Assembly (NCBI RefSeq): GCF_003721435.2
Contig: NZ_CP054586.1
Span: 1-64,000 of the forward strand
DNA: 64,000 nucleotides
Direction: 5' to 3'
Source: Halorubrum sp. CBA1229
GTDB taxonomy: Archaea; Halobacteriota; Halobacteria; Halobacteriales; Haloferacaceae
The first letter of the stretch is position 1. Every line of letters begins with the position of its first letter. Below the pieces are notes generated by a model. That model saw only the letters and a list, made by a program, of their open reading frames with translations. It made no database searches and had not been told where the DNA came from. The position numbers and the translations under genes are program-made. Of this stretch, positions 1 through 7,610 are shown piece by piece.

Positions 1-1
1 A

Positions 2-193
2 GAGCGCACGCGGCGGGTGATGGTCGCGACCGAACCATCGGTTCGAAGTGCCATGCTTGGGGCGGTCCACGCACGCTGGGACGCCAGCGTCCGGACGTTC
101 ACCGATGCCGCGGACTGCTGTCGGCTGTGCGCGCAGTTCTGTACCCACATTCAGAACGAAGAGCTCTATGGCTCGCTTGAGAGATTGGGATGA
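2..193 (+). CDS. C-terminal end of an unidentified protein (cut by window edge)
   Basis: An open frame enters from the left edge in frame 2 and stops at TGA 191-193, giving the last 63 residues of a protein. The tail contains a Cys cluster (CCRLCAQFC) and ends in ELYGSLERLG. Composition is protein-like rather than a shadow frame, but I do not recognise the family and the start lies outside the window. It could also be a chance open frame because only 192 bases are visible. Confidence 0.4.
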   Translation, partial: ERTRRVMVATEPSVRSAMLGAVHARWDASVRTFTDAADCCRLCAQFCTHIQNEELYGSLERLG

Positions 194-503
194 TTCCGCC
201 CCAAGCAAGAGAGGTAATATAGATTTCACGAAGGTCTCCCATGAGAGTTCCTCGAAAGACGAGGGGTGCCGGGAAGACCTACGCTCAGGAAATACGGAGT
301 GTTGGATCCGGAGGAATCGAGAGCGGCTCCACTGCTTCTCAAGAATACCGGTGACTCGAGATCGCGGAGGGGCAGCCCTATCGATTTGTTGTGTGAGAGA
401 CCAACAAACTGTGTGGACCCACCCCTATCGACTTGTTCACGTCAGCGACGAAACTGAGTCGTCGACAACACCCTCGCCCCTATCGATTTGTTCGAGGGAT
501 GAG
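194..503. other. Intergenic region with three origin-type repeats
   Basis: No convincing gene. The region lies 3' of the initiator gene and carries three copies of the 16-17 bp repeat described as a separate feature. Confidence 0.6.
374..492 (+). repeat. Initiator-binding repeats, left cluster (3 copies, forward)
   Basis: Three copies of CCCCTATCGATTTGTT occur at about 375-390, 421-437 (ACTTG variant) and 477-492, all in the same orientation. They sit directly downstream of the Orc1/Cdc6 stop codon. The G-rich end on the complementary strand resembles the G-string of archaeal origin recognition boxes, although the core differs from the chromosomal ORB consensus. Confidence 0.75.
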
Positions 504-1841
504 CTACTTTTTGAGCTGTGCGTTCACGACGGTGCGGAGTTCGTCGTCGTGGACGTCGTCTAGCCGCGAATCTTCCCGGAGCGTCTCAATAATGGTCTCC
601 GGATTCTCACCAAACGTGAACTCGAGATAGCTGCCCGAGTGTGGCCCCTGACTTTTCCGCTCTGTCTCAACCAAGGAATACGTCGTGAGTTCCTTCATCT
701 TATTCACGTACGTCTCCTGGTGGTACTGATCCGAATCAAGGGTGCCGGTCAGGTACTGATATACTCGGTATCCGATCGGGCTTATCGCTGCACCAGTTCC
801 GGTTTCACACGCTACAGCTGCAGTCGCGAAAAGACAGAGCTTCTTCTGTGTGCTGATCCCACGAGTCACCTCTAACACGCGGTTCTTCTCAACTTTATCC
901 TGAGCTTCTCGAACGTGCTCTTCACGGATTTCGTTTGCACCCGTTTTTTCTGCAATCGACCCCGCTGTTCGCATCAGGTCGATCGCCTTCCGTGCGTCCC
1001 CGTTGGTTTGCGCGGCGAAGGCTGCTGCAAGAGGGATGACGTCGTCACTGAGTGCATCCTCGTGGAAGGCATCTTCCCGAGCCCAGAGAATTTCCCGGAG
1101 CTGGTTGGCGTCGTAGTCACTGAAGTGAACGTCCTCGGGGGTGAACGAACTGAGAGCTCGACTTCCCACGCTCTCCATCATTTTCGTGTCGTTCGTGATC
1201 GCGGTCACGGAGACTTGGGCGGTGATCTCGTTAGTACTTCCAGCGCGAGAGAGCTGATAGAGAAGTCGGGAGAAGGCTGGTTCGTCCTTATCGCGACGAC
1301 CGACGAGCATGTCGAGTTCGTCGAGGATGAACACGACTGTATCGTAGTGTTCGTTGATGAGGCGGTAGAGTTCGCGCCATTTTTTCTTGTTTGGAACCCC
1401 GTGCTCTGGGACATCGACAGTCGTTCCGATGTCGTTCGACACCTTTCGCGCAAGTTCGTAGACGGCTGCGCCGAGGGTCCCCACGTTCTGGCAGTTCATC
1501 TGAATGACGCCGAACCGGATATCACGACTTTCACAGAGTTCGACGATATTCTGGCAGACAGCGTTGATGATGAGAGATTTCCCGGTCCCGGAAGGGCCAT
1601 AGAGGAGAAGATTCGGTGGCCGCTCGTTACTAATCGCAACGCGAAGGTGCTGAGTGATATCAGTGAGCTGGGTGTCACGACCGACGATACGTTCTTCGTC
1701 GACGATCTCGTTCGGTTCGAGGAGCGACCGGTTCTTGATGAGACTCGCGGCTTCCTCCTGCTCGAGAATGAGATCTTTGATAGAACCCGTGGACTCAGGG
1801 GTCTCCTCGGGACCAGGATCCGTGGGCATACCGAACCCCAC
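504..1841 (-). CDS. orc: Orc1/Cdc6 family replication initiator
   Basis: Replication initiator ATPase of the Orc1/Cdc6 family, 445 aa, a normal length. The AAA+ Walker A motif GPSGTGKS is at residues 82-89 and Walker B FILDELD is near 171-177; arginine-finger and sensor regions follow, then a C-terminal winged-helix region. In haloarchaea such proteins bind origin repeats and load MCM. The gene is flanked on both sides by copies of one repeat, which are therefore likely its own binding sites. ATG at 1841 is taken as the start; a second Met follows at residue 5. The family call is secure; that it drives this replicon's origin is inference from context. Confidence 0.95.
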   Translation of the reverse strand: MGFGMPTDPGPEETPESTGSIKDLILEQEEAASLIKNRSLLEPNEIVDEERIVGRDTQLTDITQHLRVAISNERPPNLLLYGPSGTGKSLIINAVCQNIVELCESRDIRFGVIQMNCQNVGTLGAAVYELARKVSNDIGTTVDVPEHGVPNKKKWRELYRLINEHYDTVVFILDELDMLVGRRDKDEPAFSRLLYQLSRAGSTNEITAQVSVTAITNDTKMMESVGSRALSSFTPEDVHFSDYDANQLREILWAREDAFHEDALSDDVIPLAAAFAAQTNGDARKAIDLMRTAGSIAEKTGANEIREEHVREAQDKVEKNRVLEVTRGISTQKKLCLFATAAVACETGTGAAISPIGYRVYQYLTGTLDSDQYHQETYVNKMKELTTYSLVETERKSQGPHSGSYLEFTFGENPETIIETLREDSRLDDVHDDELRTVVNAQLKK

Positions 1842-1863
1842 TCTATCAGGATACTAAAAGATT

Positions 1864-2355
1864 CCCCTGTCGATTTCTTTTCTACCGGTACGGCGTTCAG
1901 AACCGGGATATCAGAGGGTTACACCGCTGTCTTCCGCGACCCCCGACGATTTGTTAGGAACCCTTCGTCTGGACCAATCCAGGAGAACTCCCGAACACCC
2001 TCTCACCCCTATCGATTTGTTCTGACCACAAAGGAGGGGTGGGGGTGAGAGAGTTCCCGAACGGACTAACAGTCCATCTCCGTCACGAATAGCACGGAAT
2101 CGAGAGCTGCTTTCATCTTCTCTTTCTCTTCTTTCTAGTTCTAGTTCTAGCTAGCTAGTAGAACACACCTCTATCGACTTGTCCTAACTACACTCCTTCA
2201 CTCTATTTCTTTCCTGATCAAGTATATAAACACGGATTGGGAAAACCAGGTGACGAACAGTGGGTTCAGGCATATTGTAGGTATCAGGGCGGGACGTCTT
2301 GCTATCCCCTCAGTTTCCCAAGTGAACTACTCTACACTCACCGCTATCGATTTGT
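1864..2355 (+). repeat. Initiator-binding repeats, upstream cluster (forward)
   Basis: Forward copies of CCCCTATCGATTTGTT: near-perfect at 2005-2021, variants at 2166-2181 (CCTCTATCGACTTGT) and 2341-2355 (CCGCTATCGATTTGT), and weak versions at about 1864-1880 and 1939-1956. All have the C-rich end on the left, away from the AT-rich centre. Confidence 0.75.
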
Positions 2356-2379
2356 CTAATGCTACTCCAGTCTACCGAA

Positions 2380-2440
2380 TCTAGTAGAAATCGAGCTAAT
2401 AAAGACTGATACGGTTAAATGATCTCATCCAGATGTGCCA
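2380..2440. other. AT-rich candidate duplex-unwinding element
   Basis: The relatively AT-rich segment lies between the last forward and the first reverse origin repeat (includes GCTAATAAAGACTG and GGTTAAATGATC). Its position at the centre of convergent repeats, not a recognised motif, is the basis for the call. Confidence 0.45.
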
Positions 2441-2492
2441 TATCCTCGTGAGTTCCTCGTGATCAACTCTCCCCTCCCCGCCCTTACTCGCC

Positions 2493-2703
2493 AGAACAAA
2501 TCGATAGGGGTGGGTGTGTGGTCTTATCGACACGGTCGCGATAGATGCAGCCGATCGTGTATAGAGCCGACTCTATACTCGATTTCGGCATTTTCGTCCC
2601 ATTGGTTCAATACTAGTCTTTCGTGTATGCCTCCCCGCTGAACAAATCGATAGAGGTGACCCTCCGTATGCTGGTGGTTTCGTTGAACAAGTCGATAGGG
2701 GTG
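2493..2703 (-). repeat. Initiator-binding repeats, right cluster (3 copies, reverse)
   Basis: Reverse copies AACAAATCGATAGGGGTG at about 2494-2511, AACAAATCGATAGAGGTG at 2641-2658 and GAACAAGTCGATAGGGGTG at 2685-2703. Orientation is opposite to all copies left of 2355, which gives the usual symmetric arrangement of an archaeal origin. Confidence 0.75.
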
Positions 2704-2860
2704 CGTCTCACCAACTACTCAACCGACGTCAGAGATCTCGACCTCAAGTCTTCTTTAATGGCGATGGTACCGCAGACATGTAGGAATTCATTCAATTCGC
2801 TACAGACCGATTCGCATTTGAGCGAAACGCTTTTTCACGCAACACTCGAAATCTGTGGTA

Positions 2861-3271
2861 ATGAGTACGTCCGACCACACGCCAAGCGACCTGGAGTCCG
2901 TTCGGGAGCGGCTCAACGTGGTCACCCAGGAGACGCGGTTCTCGCTCCTCCAGGACATCCTCGGGCATCCGTCGGAACTGCCGACACTGAAGGAACTCGA
3001 CTACGTCAACCCGAACAAGAGTCAGACGACGATTCGCCAGCACCTCCAGCAGCTCGTCGACGCCGGCATCGTCATGGAGGTGCTCCTGCCCGAGGACCGC
3101 CGGCAGAACGACCTGCCGTACAAGTTCTATGGGCTCAGTGAAAGTGGTCGGCAGTTCCTCGAGGAACACAAGCTCCTCCGGGCACAAGACACGCTTCTAG
3201 AGATATATGACCGGGTTGAGAAGACGGACGACATCGAACGGTACGAGACTGCCCCGCGACCCGAGCGCTAA
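2861..3271 (+). CDS. Winged-helix DNA-binding protein (ArsR/MarR-like)
   Basis: Small acidic protein of 136 aa. A winged helix is visible: helix ETRFSLLQDILGH, then SQTTIRQHLQQLVDAGIVMEVLLPEDRR and a wing ending YKFYGLSESGRQFLEEH. The TTIRQHLQQL segment is the recognition helix. No metal-binding Cys pair is present, so metal sensing is unlikely. ATG at 2861 is preferred over an in-frame start two codons earlier. It reads away from the origin and is the first gene on that side. It may be a copy-number or backbone regulator and is one candidate to bind the TTAACCAACA inverted repeats nearby; both are guesses. Confidence 0.85.
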   Translation: MSTSDHTPSDLESVRERLNVVTQETRFSLLQDILGHPSELPTLKELDYVNPNKSQTTIRQHLQQLVDAGIVMEVLLPEDRRQNDLPYKFYGLSESGRQFLEEHKLLRAQDTLLEIYDRVEKTDDIERYETAPRPER

Positions 3272-3345
3272 CAGCTCTCGTCTTTCACTTCGCAGATGGG
3301 GTGTCACCCCGAACAACTGGGCAGCCGACTGTGACGTTCTCTCGT

Positions 3346-3669
3346 CTATTCGCCGGGATTGACGGGACCTTTGTACTGAGAGCGGATCTTGTCGCCGTCC
3401 CGCCACTGCCAGTAGTAGTAGCGGTTATCGTTGATCTCCTTGATCGTAATCGTCGCCTTCGATGGAACGTGATCCGGGAGGTCGTCTGATCGTTCTTCGA
3501 TCTCGTCTTCATCCTCCGCCTCAGCAAGGCGATCTTCACGCTCACGGTATTCAGCGAGTTTCTCAGCGTAGCTCGCGATGTGGCGAAGGAGTTCGGGCGA
3601 GTAGTCGTCGAGAGTATCGACGACGTCAGGGGGAAGGTCTGCTGAGGGCGTCGGTGGCTCGTAGGGCAT
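3346..3669 (-). CDS. DUF6788-like haloarchaeal protein
   Basis: Protein of 107 aa with an acidic coiled N-terminal half and a C-terminal module ATITIKEINDNRYYYWQW...KIRSQYKGPV, matching what I recall of DUF6788, in which a basic aromatic beta module often accompanies DNA-acting plasmid proteins. ATG at 3669 (MPYEPPT) is chosen because the longer frame would read through the inverted repeat at 3683-3723, which must be promoter DNA. Function unknown. Confidence 0.75.
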   Translation of the reverse strand: MPYEPPTPSADLPPDVVDTLDDYSPELLRHIASYAEKLAEYREREDRLAEAEDEDEIEERSDDLPDHVPSKATITIKEINDNRYYYWQWRDGDKIRSQYKGPVNPGE

Positions 3670-3682
3670 GGGCTGACCAGTG

Positions 3683-3723
3683 TTAACCAACACAGACGCA
3701 AAAGGCATAGTTTTGTTGGTTAA
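3683..3723. promoter_or_regulatory. TTAACCAACA inverted repeat, copy 1
   Basis: TTAACCAACA at 3683-3692 and TGTTGGTTAA at 3714-3723, spacer 21 bp. It lies just upstream of the DUF6788-like gene start at 3669. Confidence 0.85.
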
Positions 3724-3829
3724 ATCACTATCAACGGTTCTCCTGCACCTGTAACACTACTCGAAACTCTATATCAATGAGTTTCACCTGATGTTACAGC
3801 CCCCGAGGACTCTCGAACACTGGACGATC

Positions 3830-4645
3830 CTACGAGTTCGAGGGGAGCCGTCCATCAGGTCGTGGAACCCGCCCTTGTTTGATCTCGTGATCGACTCGCC
3901 GGAGATGTTTACAGCCGCCCTCGGGCGTTCGTTTCCTCCAGTCTGGACACGTGCAGGACTCGCTGATCACGTCGACCTCGTACCAACTCCCGGACGCGGA
4001 TTGCACCTCGTAGCGACCGCCTTTTTCGAGCAGCGAGACGGCCATCTCCTCGTCGACGGCGCGTCTGGTGCGTGGTTCCAACTCGCCGTGTTGGTTCGCG
4101 TGCTCCGTGACGATCATTCGATCGCGAACGTCGCCAGTTCGTCCACCGTCAGGCGCGACGGCAGCCGGACCGTGGAGACGATCCTGCAGGAGGTCTTCGA
4201 CCGGATGGCCTTCCGACCACAGATAGTGCACTTCGCGACGTTCACGATGGTCGTAGGAGCCGCAGGCGGCGGCGCTGCCGGCCCAGACACGCCACGCGCC
4301 GAGTGTAGCCATCACGTCGACGATGATCCGCGGAACGGTCTCGTACTCGTCGGGGTAGAAGATTCGGAAACGGGTACACTCTTCTCGGGGTGAGGCGTCG
4401 TCCCACCACTCGACGTCGTCGCCCCAGCTGTCGAACATCGACTCGTCATCTCCGTACCCGACGGTCACGCCGTCGATCTGTGGCACGTCCACCGACATTT
4501 CATCAGCTTCGCCTTCGAGCAGTCGGAGCACGGCGTATCTGAGATACTCGTGTTCCGGATGGTCGGTCGACTGGGCGACTTGGTCGTGGTATTCTGCGAC
4601 TCGTTCCGCCTCCTCGAGAACGGTAGTTAGGTACTGGTCGGTCAT
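3830..4645 (-). CDS. SWIM zinc-finger protein with extra N-terminal domain
   Basis: Protein of 271 aa. The C-terminus has a SWIM zinc finger, SCTCPDWRKRTPEGGCKHL, fitting CxC-Xn-CxH, a domain used for DNA or protein binding. The N-terminal ~170 residues are rich in Trp and acidic residues (SWGDDVEWWDDASPREECTRF) and unfamiliar; haloarchaeal stand-alone SWIM proteins are usually about 100 aa, so this looks like a fusion of two domains. ATG 4645 (MTDQYL) is preferred because the upstream hairpin and inverted repeat occupy 4665-4739. Role unknown, probably nucleic-acid related. Confidence 0.8.
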   Translation of the reverse strand: MTDQYLTTVLEEAERVAEYHDQVAQSTDHPEHEYLRYAVLRLLEGEADEMSVDVPQIDGVTVGYGDDESMFDSWGDDVEWWDDASPREECTRFRIFYPDEYETVPRIIVDVMATLGAWRVWAGSAAACGSYDHRERREVHYLWSEGHPVEDLLQDRLHGPAAVAPDGGRTGDVRDRMIVTEHANQHGELEPRTRRAVDEEMAVSLLEKGGRYEVQSASGSWYEVDVISESCTCPDWRKRTPEGGCKHLRRVDHEIKQGRVPRPDGRLPSNS

Positions 4646-4664
4646 GGGTCGATGGAGACGGGAG

Positions 4665-4696
4665 TGCGCCTCCGCCCCTCGGCGGGCGCTGATAAA
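4665..4696 (-). promoter_or_regulatory. GC hairpin leader element (SWIM gene)
   Basis: Read toward the gene: GTTTATC box then GCGCCCGCC-loop-GGCGGAGGCGC. It ends about 20 bases before the start at 4645. Member of the recurrent hairpin family. Confidence 0.65.
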
Positions 4697-4697
4697 C

Positions 4698-4739
4698 TTA
4701 ACCAACGACGACCCGTATTAACGTCCGATTGTTGGTTAA
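4698..4739. promoter_or_regulatory. TTAACCAACA inverted repeat, copy 2
   Basis: TTAACCAACG at 4698-4707 and TGTTGGTTAA at 4730-4739, spacer 22 bp, directly upstream of the hairpin of the SWIM gene. Confidence 0.85.
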
Positions 4740-4757
4740 CTGGAACGGACCACGAGT

Positions 4758-5696
4758 TCAGTCCTCGGCAACTATGCCGATAATCTCCTGGGCGGTCGAA
4801 CTGATTCGACCGAGCCGATCCTGGATCACCTCCGCATCGTCGTTCTCCCACGCGGCGAGGTAGAACGCTGACCCGCTCGTGTCCAGTCCGAGAAACCGAC
4901 CAACGATGTACGCGACGGCTTCCGCTTCGACTTCGCGTTTCGCTCTCTCGGTGTCGTCGTCGACGTCGAAATGCAGTAGCGCGTGAGCGTACTCGTGAAT
5001 CAGCGTCACCGCGAGGTCGGCCTGATTCGCTCTATCTTTCGCTTCGACGACGGGTTGGCATTCGTGGAGGTTCCGGTGTTTGCAGACGCCTTTTGCGTCG
5101 CCATGCTCCCACTCAGCAGCGTTGACGACACGGACGTCTATATCGAGCGTAGTTGCTGCATCGAGGAGTGCTGGCACCAGGTCGTCGGCGTCTCCAGCTG
5201 CCTCGGTTTCCAGCTCGGGGAGCGGTTCGCCCTCGGTTTGAGACACATCGAAGACGGCAGTTGGTTTGAATCCAACCAGTCCTTTAGACCACTCCTCGGG
5301 CGGTGTCTCGTCGTAGTCACAGTCGCTTTGCTCGTGGTAGCTCGGTGAGTTCTCGCACTCGGGGCACTGCTTCGTAATAATGGGTGCCCAGATCCAGATC
5401 GCCTGTTCGCCTTCCTGGACGTACCGGTCGAACTCGTTCCGCCAGGTGTTGTAGCCCGCGACCTTCGTCGCCTCGGGGCACTGCAGCTTGATGAGCAGCG
5501 TGTTGCGATGGGAGTAGTCGTGGAAGCGACTCTGGACGTTGAGCCACTCCTGAAATTCCTCGCTGGCCTGGGCCTCGTCAACGTCGTCGACGAGCTCGTC
5601 GATCCAGGCTTCGATGGTACTGTGCATCTCGTCGTGTCGCGTGTCGGTCTCTTCGAACGAGACCGACGGCTCACTGGCTGTAACCATTGTATTCAC
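4758..5696 (-). CDS. ArdC-like antirestriction / ssDNA-binding protein with IrrE-type metallopeptidase motif
   Basis: Protein of 312 aa. The N-terminal part (about residues 25-165) resembles the ArdC N-terminal ssDNA-binding domain (WLNVQSRFHDYSHRNTLLI...GYNTWRNEFDRYVQEGEQAIWIWAPI). A Cys-rich insert (CPECENSPSYHEQSDC) follows. The C-terminal domain has the zinc metallopeptidase signature HEYAHALLHF (HExxH) typical of ImmA/IrrE. Known ArdC proteins protect incoming plasmid DNA from restriction after conjugation, which fits this replicon. Start MNTMVTASE at 5696, or MVTASE nine bases later; a hairpin leader lies 35 bp upstream. Confidence 0.85.
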   Translation of the reverse strand: MNTMVTASEPSVSFEETDTRHDEMHSTIEAWIDELVDDVDEAQASEEFQEWLNVQSRFHDYSHRNTLLIKLQCPEATKVAGYNTWRNEFDRYVQEGEQAIWIWAPIITKQCPECENSPSYHEQSDCDYDETPPEEWSKGLVGFKPTAVFDVSQTEGEPLPELETEAAGDADDLVPALLDAATTLDIDVRVVNAAEWEHGDAKGVCKHRNLHECQPVVEAKDRANQADLAVTLIHEYAHALLHFDVDDDTERAKREVEAEAVAYIVGRFLGLDTSGSAFYLAAWENDDAEVIQDRLGRISSTAQEIIGIVAED

Positions 5697-5730
5697 CGAA
5701 TCGAGTTCACGGCGAGTGCGTCAGTTCAGA

Positions 5731-5765
5731 CGCGCCGCACCCCTCGGGGGCGCACAACAAACAAC
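5731..5765 (-). promoter_or_regulatory. GC hairpin leader element (ardC-like gene)
   Basis: Toward the gene: GTTGTTTGTTGTGCG then CGCCCCCGAGGGGTGCGGCGCG. Located 35 bp upstream of start 5696. Confidence 0.7.
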
Positions 5766-5842
5766 GGCGCTGCTGAGAGGGGTATATCGAGGTCGCTGTC
5801 GGAGGCTGGGATTAACAACGGTGCGAAGGTACCGTCGAGAGT

Positions 5843-5998
5843 ATGGGGCTCGTCGACGTGCTTCGCGGGGTCATCCGAACCAGCACGGCCGATACGGCCA
5901 CGCTGTATGAGTGCCGCCACTGTGGCACGACCCTCTCGGTCGACGCCGAGACGTGTCCGACCTGTGGTGGCGAGGACGTCGCCTGCTACCGATTCTAA
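5843..5998 (+). CDS. Small zinc-ribbon protein
   Basis: Short gene encoding 51 aa, from ATG 5843 to TAA 5998. The protein has two CxxC knuckles (CRHC and CPTC) in the frame YECRHCGTTLSVDAETCPTC, followed by GGEDVACYRF, a rubredoxin-like zinc ribbon. Proteins of this type are very common in haloarchaea; function is not known. It is divergent from the ardC-like gene. Confidence 0.75.
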   Translation: MGLVDVLRGVIRTSTADTATLYECRHCGTTLSVDAETCPTCGGEDVACYRF

Positions 5999-6090
5999 GT
6001 AGGTCTTGCTCGGACCGCTACACTCGTTGCCGGCACAGCTTGAGTGATCGTGTTCGTTCGGCCCCCCTCGGTGTGAATGGGAAAATCTGG

Positions 6091-6441
6091 TTATCGGAGC
6101 GCTGCTTTCTCGTCAGCGAAGCCGACCGCAACGAGATACGCGAGGAACGCGTCGAACCGCTCGACGTCGCTGGGTGTGTCCGTCGCGAGGTGTCGCACCC
6201 ACTCAATGGCCCACTGGAACGCGGGGTCTGTTCCGCCTTTGCCGTGGATATACCACCACCGAGCTGCTTTCAGGACGACGAGCGGATTCGTTGGTGGCTG
6301 CTCACCGGCGAGGCCACGCGTGATCGACTCGATCTCCTCGGGCACCCCGGCGGGATCGACCTCGCCTGATTGCGTGTTCGCTACGTCGACTGGAATTGCA
6401 TCGACCGAAACGTCGTTCGTACGCTGTTGCTGACTCACCAT
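6091..6441 (-). CDS. Hypothetical haloarchaeal protein
   Basis: Protein of 116 aa with a disordered acidic N-terminus and a helical C-terminal half (NPLVVLKAARWWYIHGKGG...WAIEWVRHLATD...FLAYLVAVGFADEKAALR). No motif recognised. The start ATG 6441 is fixed by the hairpin element only a few bases upstream. Lies downstream of the DpdA-like gene and may share its transcript or be expressed from its own hairpin promoter. Confidence 0.75.
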   Translation of the reverse strand: MVSQQQRTNDVSVDAIPVDVANTQSGEVDPAGVPEEIESITRGLAGEQPPTNPLVVLKAARWWYIHGKGGTDPAFQWAIEWVRHLATDTPSDVERFDAFLAYLVAVGFADEKAALR

Positions 6442-6444
6442 CGA

Positions 6445-6476
6445 GCCCTCGCCCTCTCTGGAGGGCGCGACAAACC
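6445..6476 (-). promoter_or_regulatory. GC hairpin leader element (gene at 6441)
   Basis: Toward the gene: GGTTTGTCGC then GCCCTC-CAGA-GAGGGC (6451-6466). The element ends only 4 bases before the ATG, so the transcript would be leaderless if the GTTTGT box acts as TATA. Confidence 0.7.
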
Positions 6477-6486
6477 GCTCGTAGCG

Positions 6487-7488
6487 TCACGTAGGCGGAA
6501 AGTAGACGCTTTGCTCGCCGGCGATCTCCTCGAGGTTGTTTCGGTGCCGATGCGAGAAGTAGCACTCGTAGCTGCAGTAGCCACAGGTATCACCGGTGTC
6601 GTACTCGGCGACGAAGGGACCGCGCCGGGTCGTCCAGACGTTCGCTCCGCAGTCGGTACACGCAGCACTATCGAGATCGGTCGGCGATGGGCCTTCGTAC
6701 TCGATCTCGATAGTGTCGTCGTGTGGGGTCGCGTCGGGCCAGACACCGTGAGACTGCCAGAAGGCCTTGAGGCGGGCGAGACTGTGACGGACCGTCTTCC
6801 GAACCGTGACGTGGTCAGCGTTGCGACCGCTATCATCCCAGCCGTCAGCCGTCCAGAACTCACCGAACTGCGCGCCGCGATGCAGCCCGTTCCAGTCAAG
6901 GCCGACGATGTCGGCTGGTTGCTCGTCCGTGAGCGTCGGTCGGGTCAGCTGTCGGATGGCTTCGAGTTGTTTTGGTGGACTCCCGCCGAGGATATGGACG
7001 CGCCGACCGCGCCAGTCGGCCGGATCAGAGAACTCGTGGGCCAACCGGTCGGCGTACCCACGCGAATAGCCAAGAACGAGATCCTTGGGAATTGCGTCGA
7101 TCACCGCTTGAGACTTTGGGACGATGATGAGCTCGGCCTCGGGGTAGCTGGCGTGAATCTCACGAGCAGCAGCGACGTGGTCATCGACGTCGCCGCGTTC
7201 GTAGATGTCGCCGATGACGCCGACCTGTGGTTCTTGCTCGAAGAACCGATCGACGAACCGATCCAGATCGGGGTTCCGAAAGTCGTTGTCAAGCATCCCG
7301 ACGGGGAGGGTGAGATTCTGATATTGGTTCTCCTGATACCCGCAGTCCTCCCGAAAGCCGGGAAGGAAACCGAGCTTATAGGCATCCAGAGTGAACGGGG
7401 CTCGATGGAGGAACGCCAGGATGTCGGCTTGTCTGGCGGCAGCGATGTCGCTAGCCGTTCTGGAGTCTGTACTCAAATCGAGGGACAT
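6487..7488 (-). CDS. DpdA/TGT-like TIM-barrel protein with C-terminal zinc-binding region (DUF6610-like)
   Basis: Protein of 333 aa. The order of conserved-looking segments follows a TIM barrel of the tRNA-guanine/DpdA type: LDNDF, VGVIGDIY, LIIVPKS (approx. residue 120), LVLGYSRG, RVHILGGSPPKQ, IVGLDWNG. DpdA enzymes insert 7-deazaguanine bases into DNA. The C-terminal ~55 residues carry Cys pairs (CTDCG, CGYCSYEC) and may bind zinc. ATG 7488 is preferred to a GTG four codons earlier. No partner genes for preQ0 synthesis or DpdB-K are in the window, so substrate and activity are inference. Uncertain alternative: an inactive homologue with another role. Confidence 0.65.
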   Translation of the reverse strand: MSLDLSTDSRTASDIAAARQADILAFLHRAPFTLDAYKLGFLPGFREDCGYQENQYQNLTLPVGMLDNDFRNPDLDRFVDRFFEQEPQVGVIGDIYERGDVDDHVAAAREIHASYPEAELIIVPKSQAVIDAIPKDLVLGYSRGYADRLAHEFSDPADWRGRRVHILGGSPPKQLEAIRQLTRPTLTDEQPADIVGLDWNGLHRGAQFGEFWTADGWDDSGRNADHVTVRKTVRHSLARLKAFWQSHGVWPDATPHDDTIEIEYEGPSPTDLDSAACTDCGANVWTTRRGPFVAEYDTGDTCGYCSYECYFSHRHRNNLEEIAGEQSVYFPPT

Positions 7489-7515
7489 GATTGGAGTCAC
7501 GAGGCCGCTGTTGGC

Positions 7516-7548
7516 CGCCCCGCGCCCCTTCAGGGGCCTGAAAAACCG
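7516..7548 (-). promoter_or_regulatory. GC hairpin leader element (DpdA-like gene)
   Basis: Toward the gene: GGTTTTTCAGGCCCC-TGAA-GGGGCGCGGGGCGGC. About 28 bp upstream of ATG 7488. Confidence 0.7.
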
Positions 7549-7560
7549 AGGCGCAGTCTG

Positions 7561-7601
7561 TTAACCAACAATGGGAAACCCACGCGGAGCTTGTTGGTTA
7601 A
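7561..7601. promoter_or_regulatory. TTAACCAACA inverted repeat, copy 3
   Basis: TTAACCAACA at 7561-7570 and TGTTGGTTAA at 7592-7601, spacer 21 bp. It sits between the DpdA-like gene (start 7488) and the stop codon of the gene ending at 7611. Confidence 0.85.
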
Positions 7602-7610
7602 TAACAGAGC

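Larger units (their letters stand above)
1842..2860. other. Putative replication origin region (about 1 kb, no gene)
   Basis: Long intergenic stretch between the initiator gene and a divergent wHTH gene. It contains forward origin-type repeats up to 2355 and reverse copies from 2493, so the repeats converge on 2356-2492. That interval includes an AT-rich part (about 2380-2440) suited to unwinding. A low-complexity CTAG-rich tract (TTCTAGTTCTAGCTAGCTAG) lies at about 2130-2160 and another AT-rich stretch at 2205-2240. No open frame here looks coding. Confidence 0.75.

Noticed and set aside
48-563. Open frame of 171 codons on the plus strand near the left edge
   Set aside because: It runs through the origin-type repeats and has no protein-like composition; the short frame ending at 193 is the better candidate.
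915-2048. Plus-strand open frame of 377 codons
   Set aside because: Antisense to the Orc1/Cdc6 gene, whose AAA+ motifs are clear.
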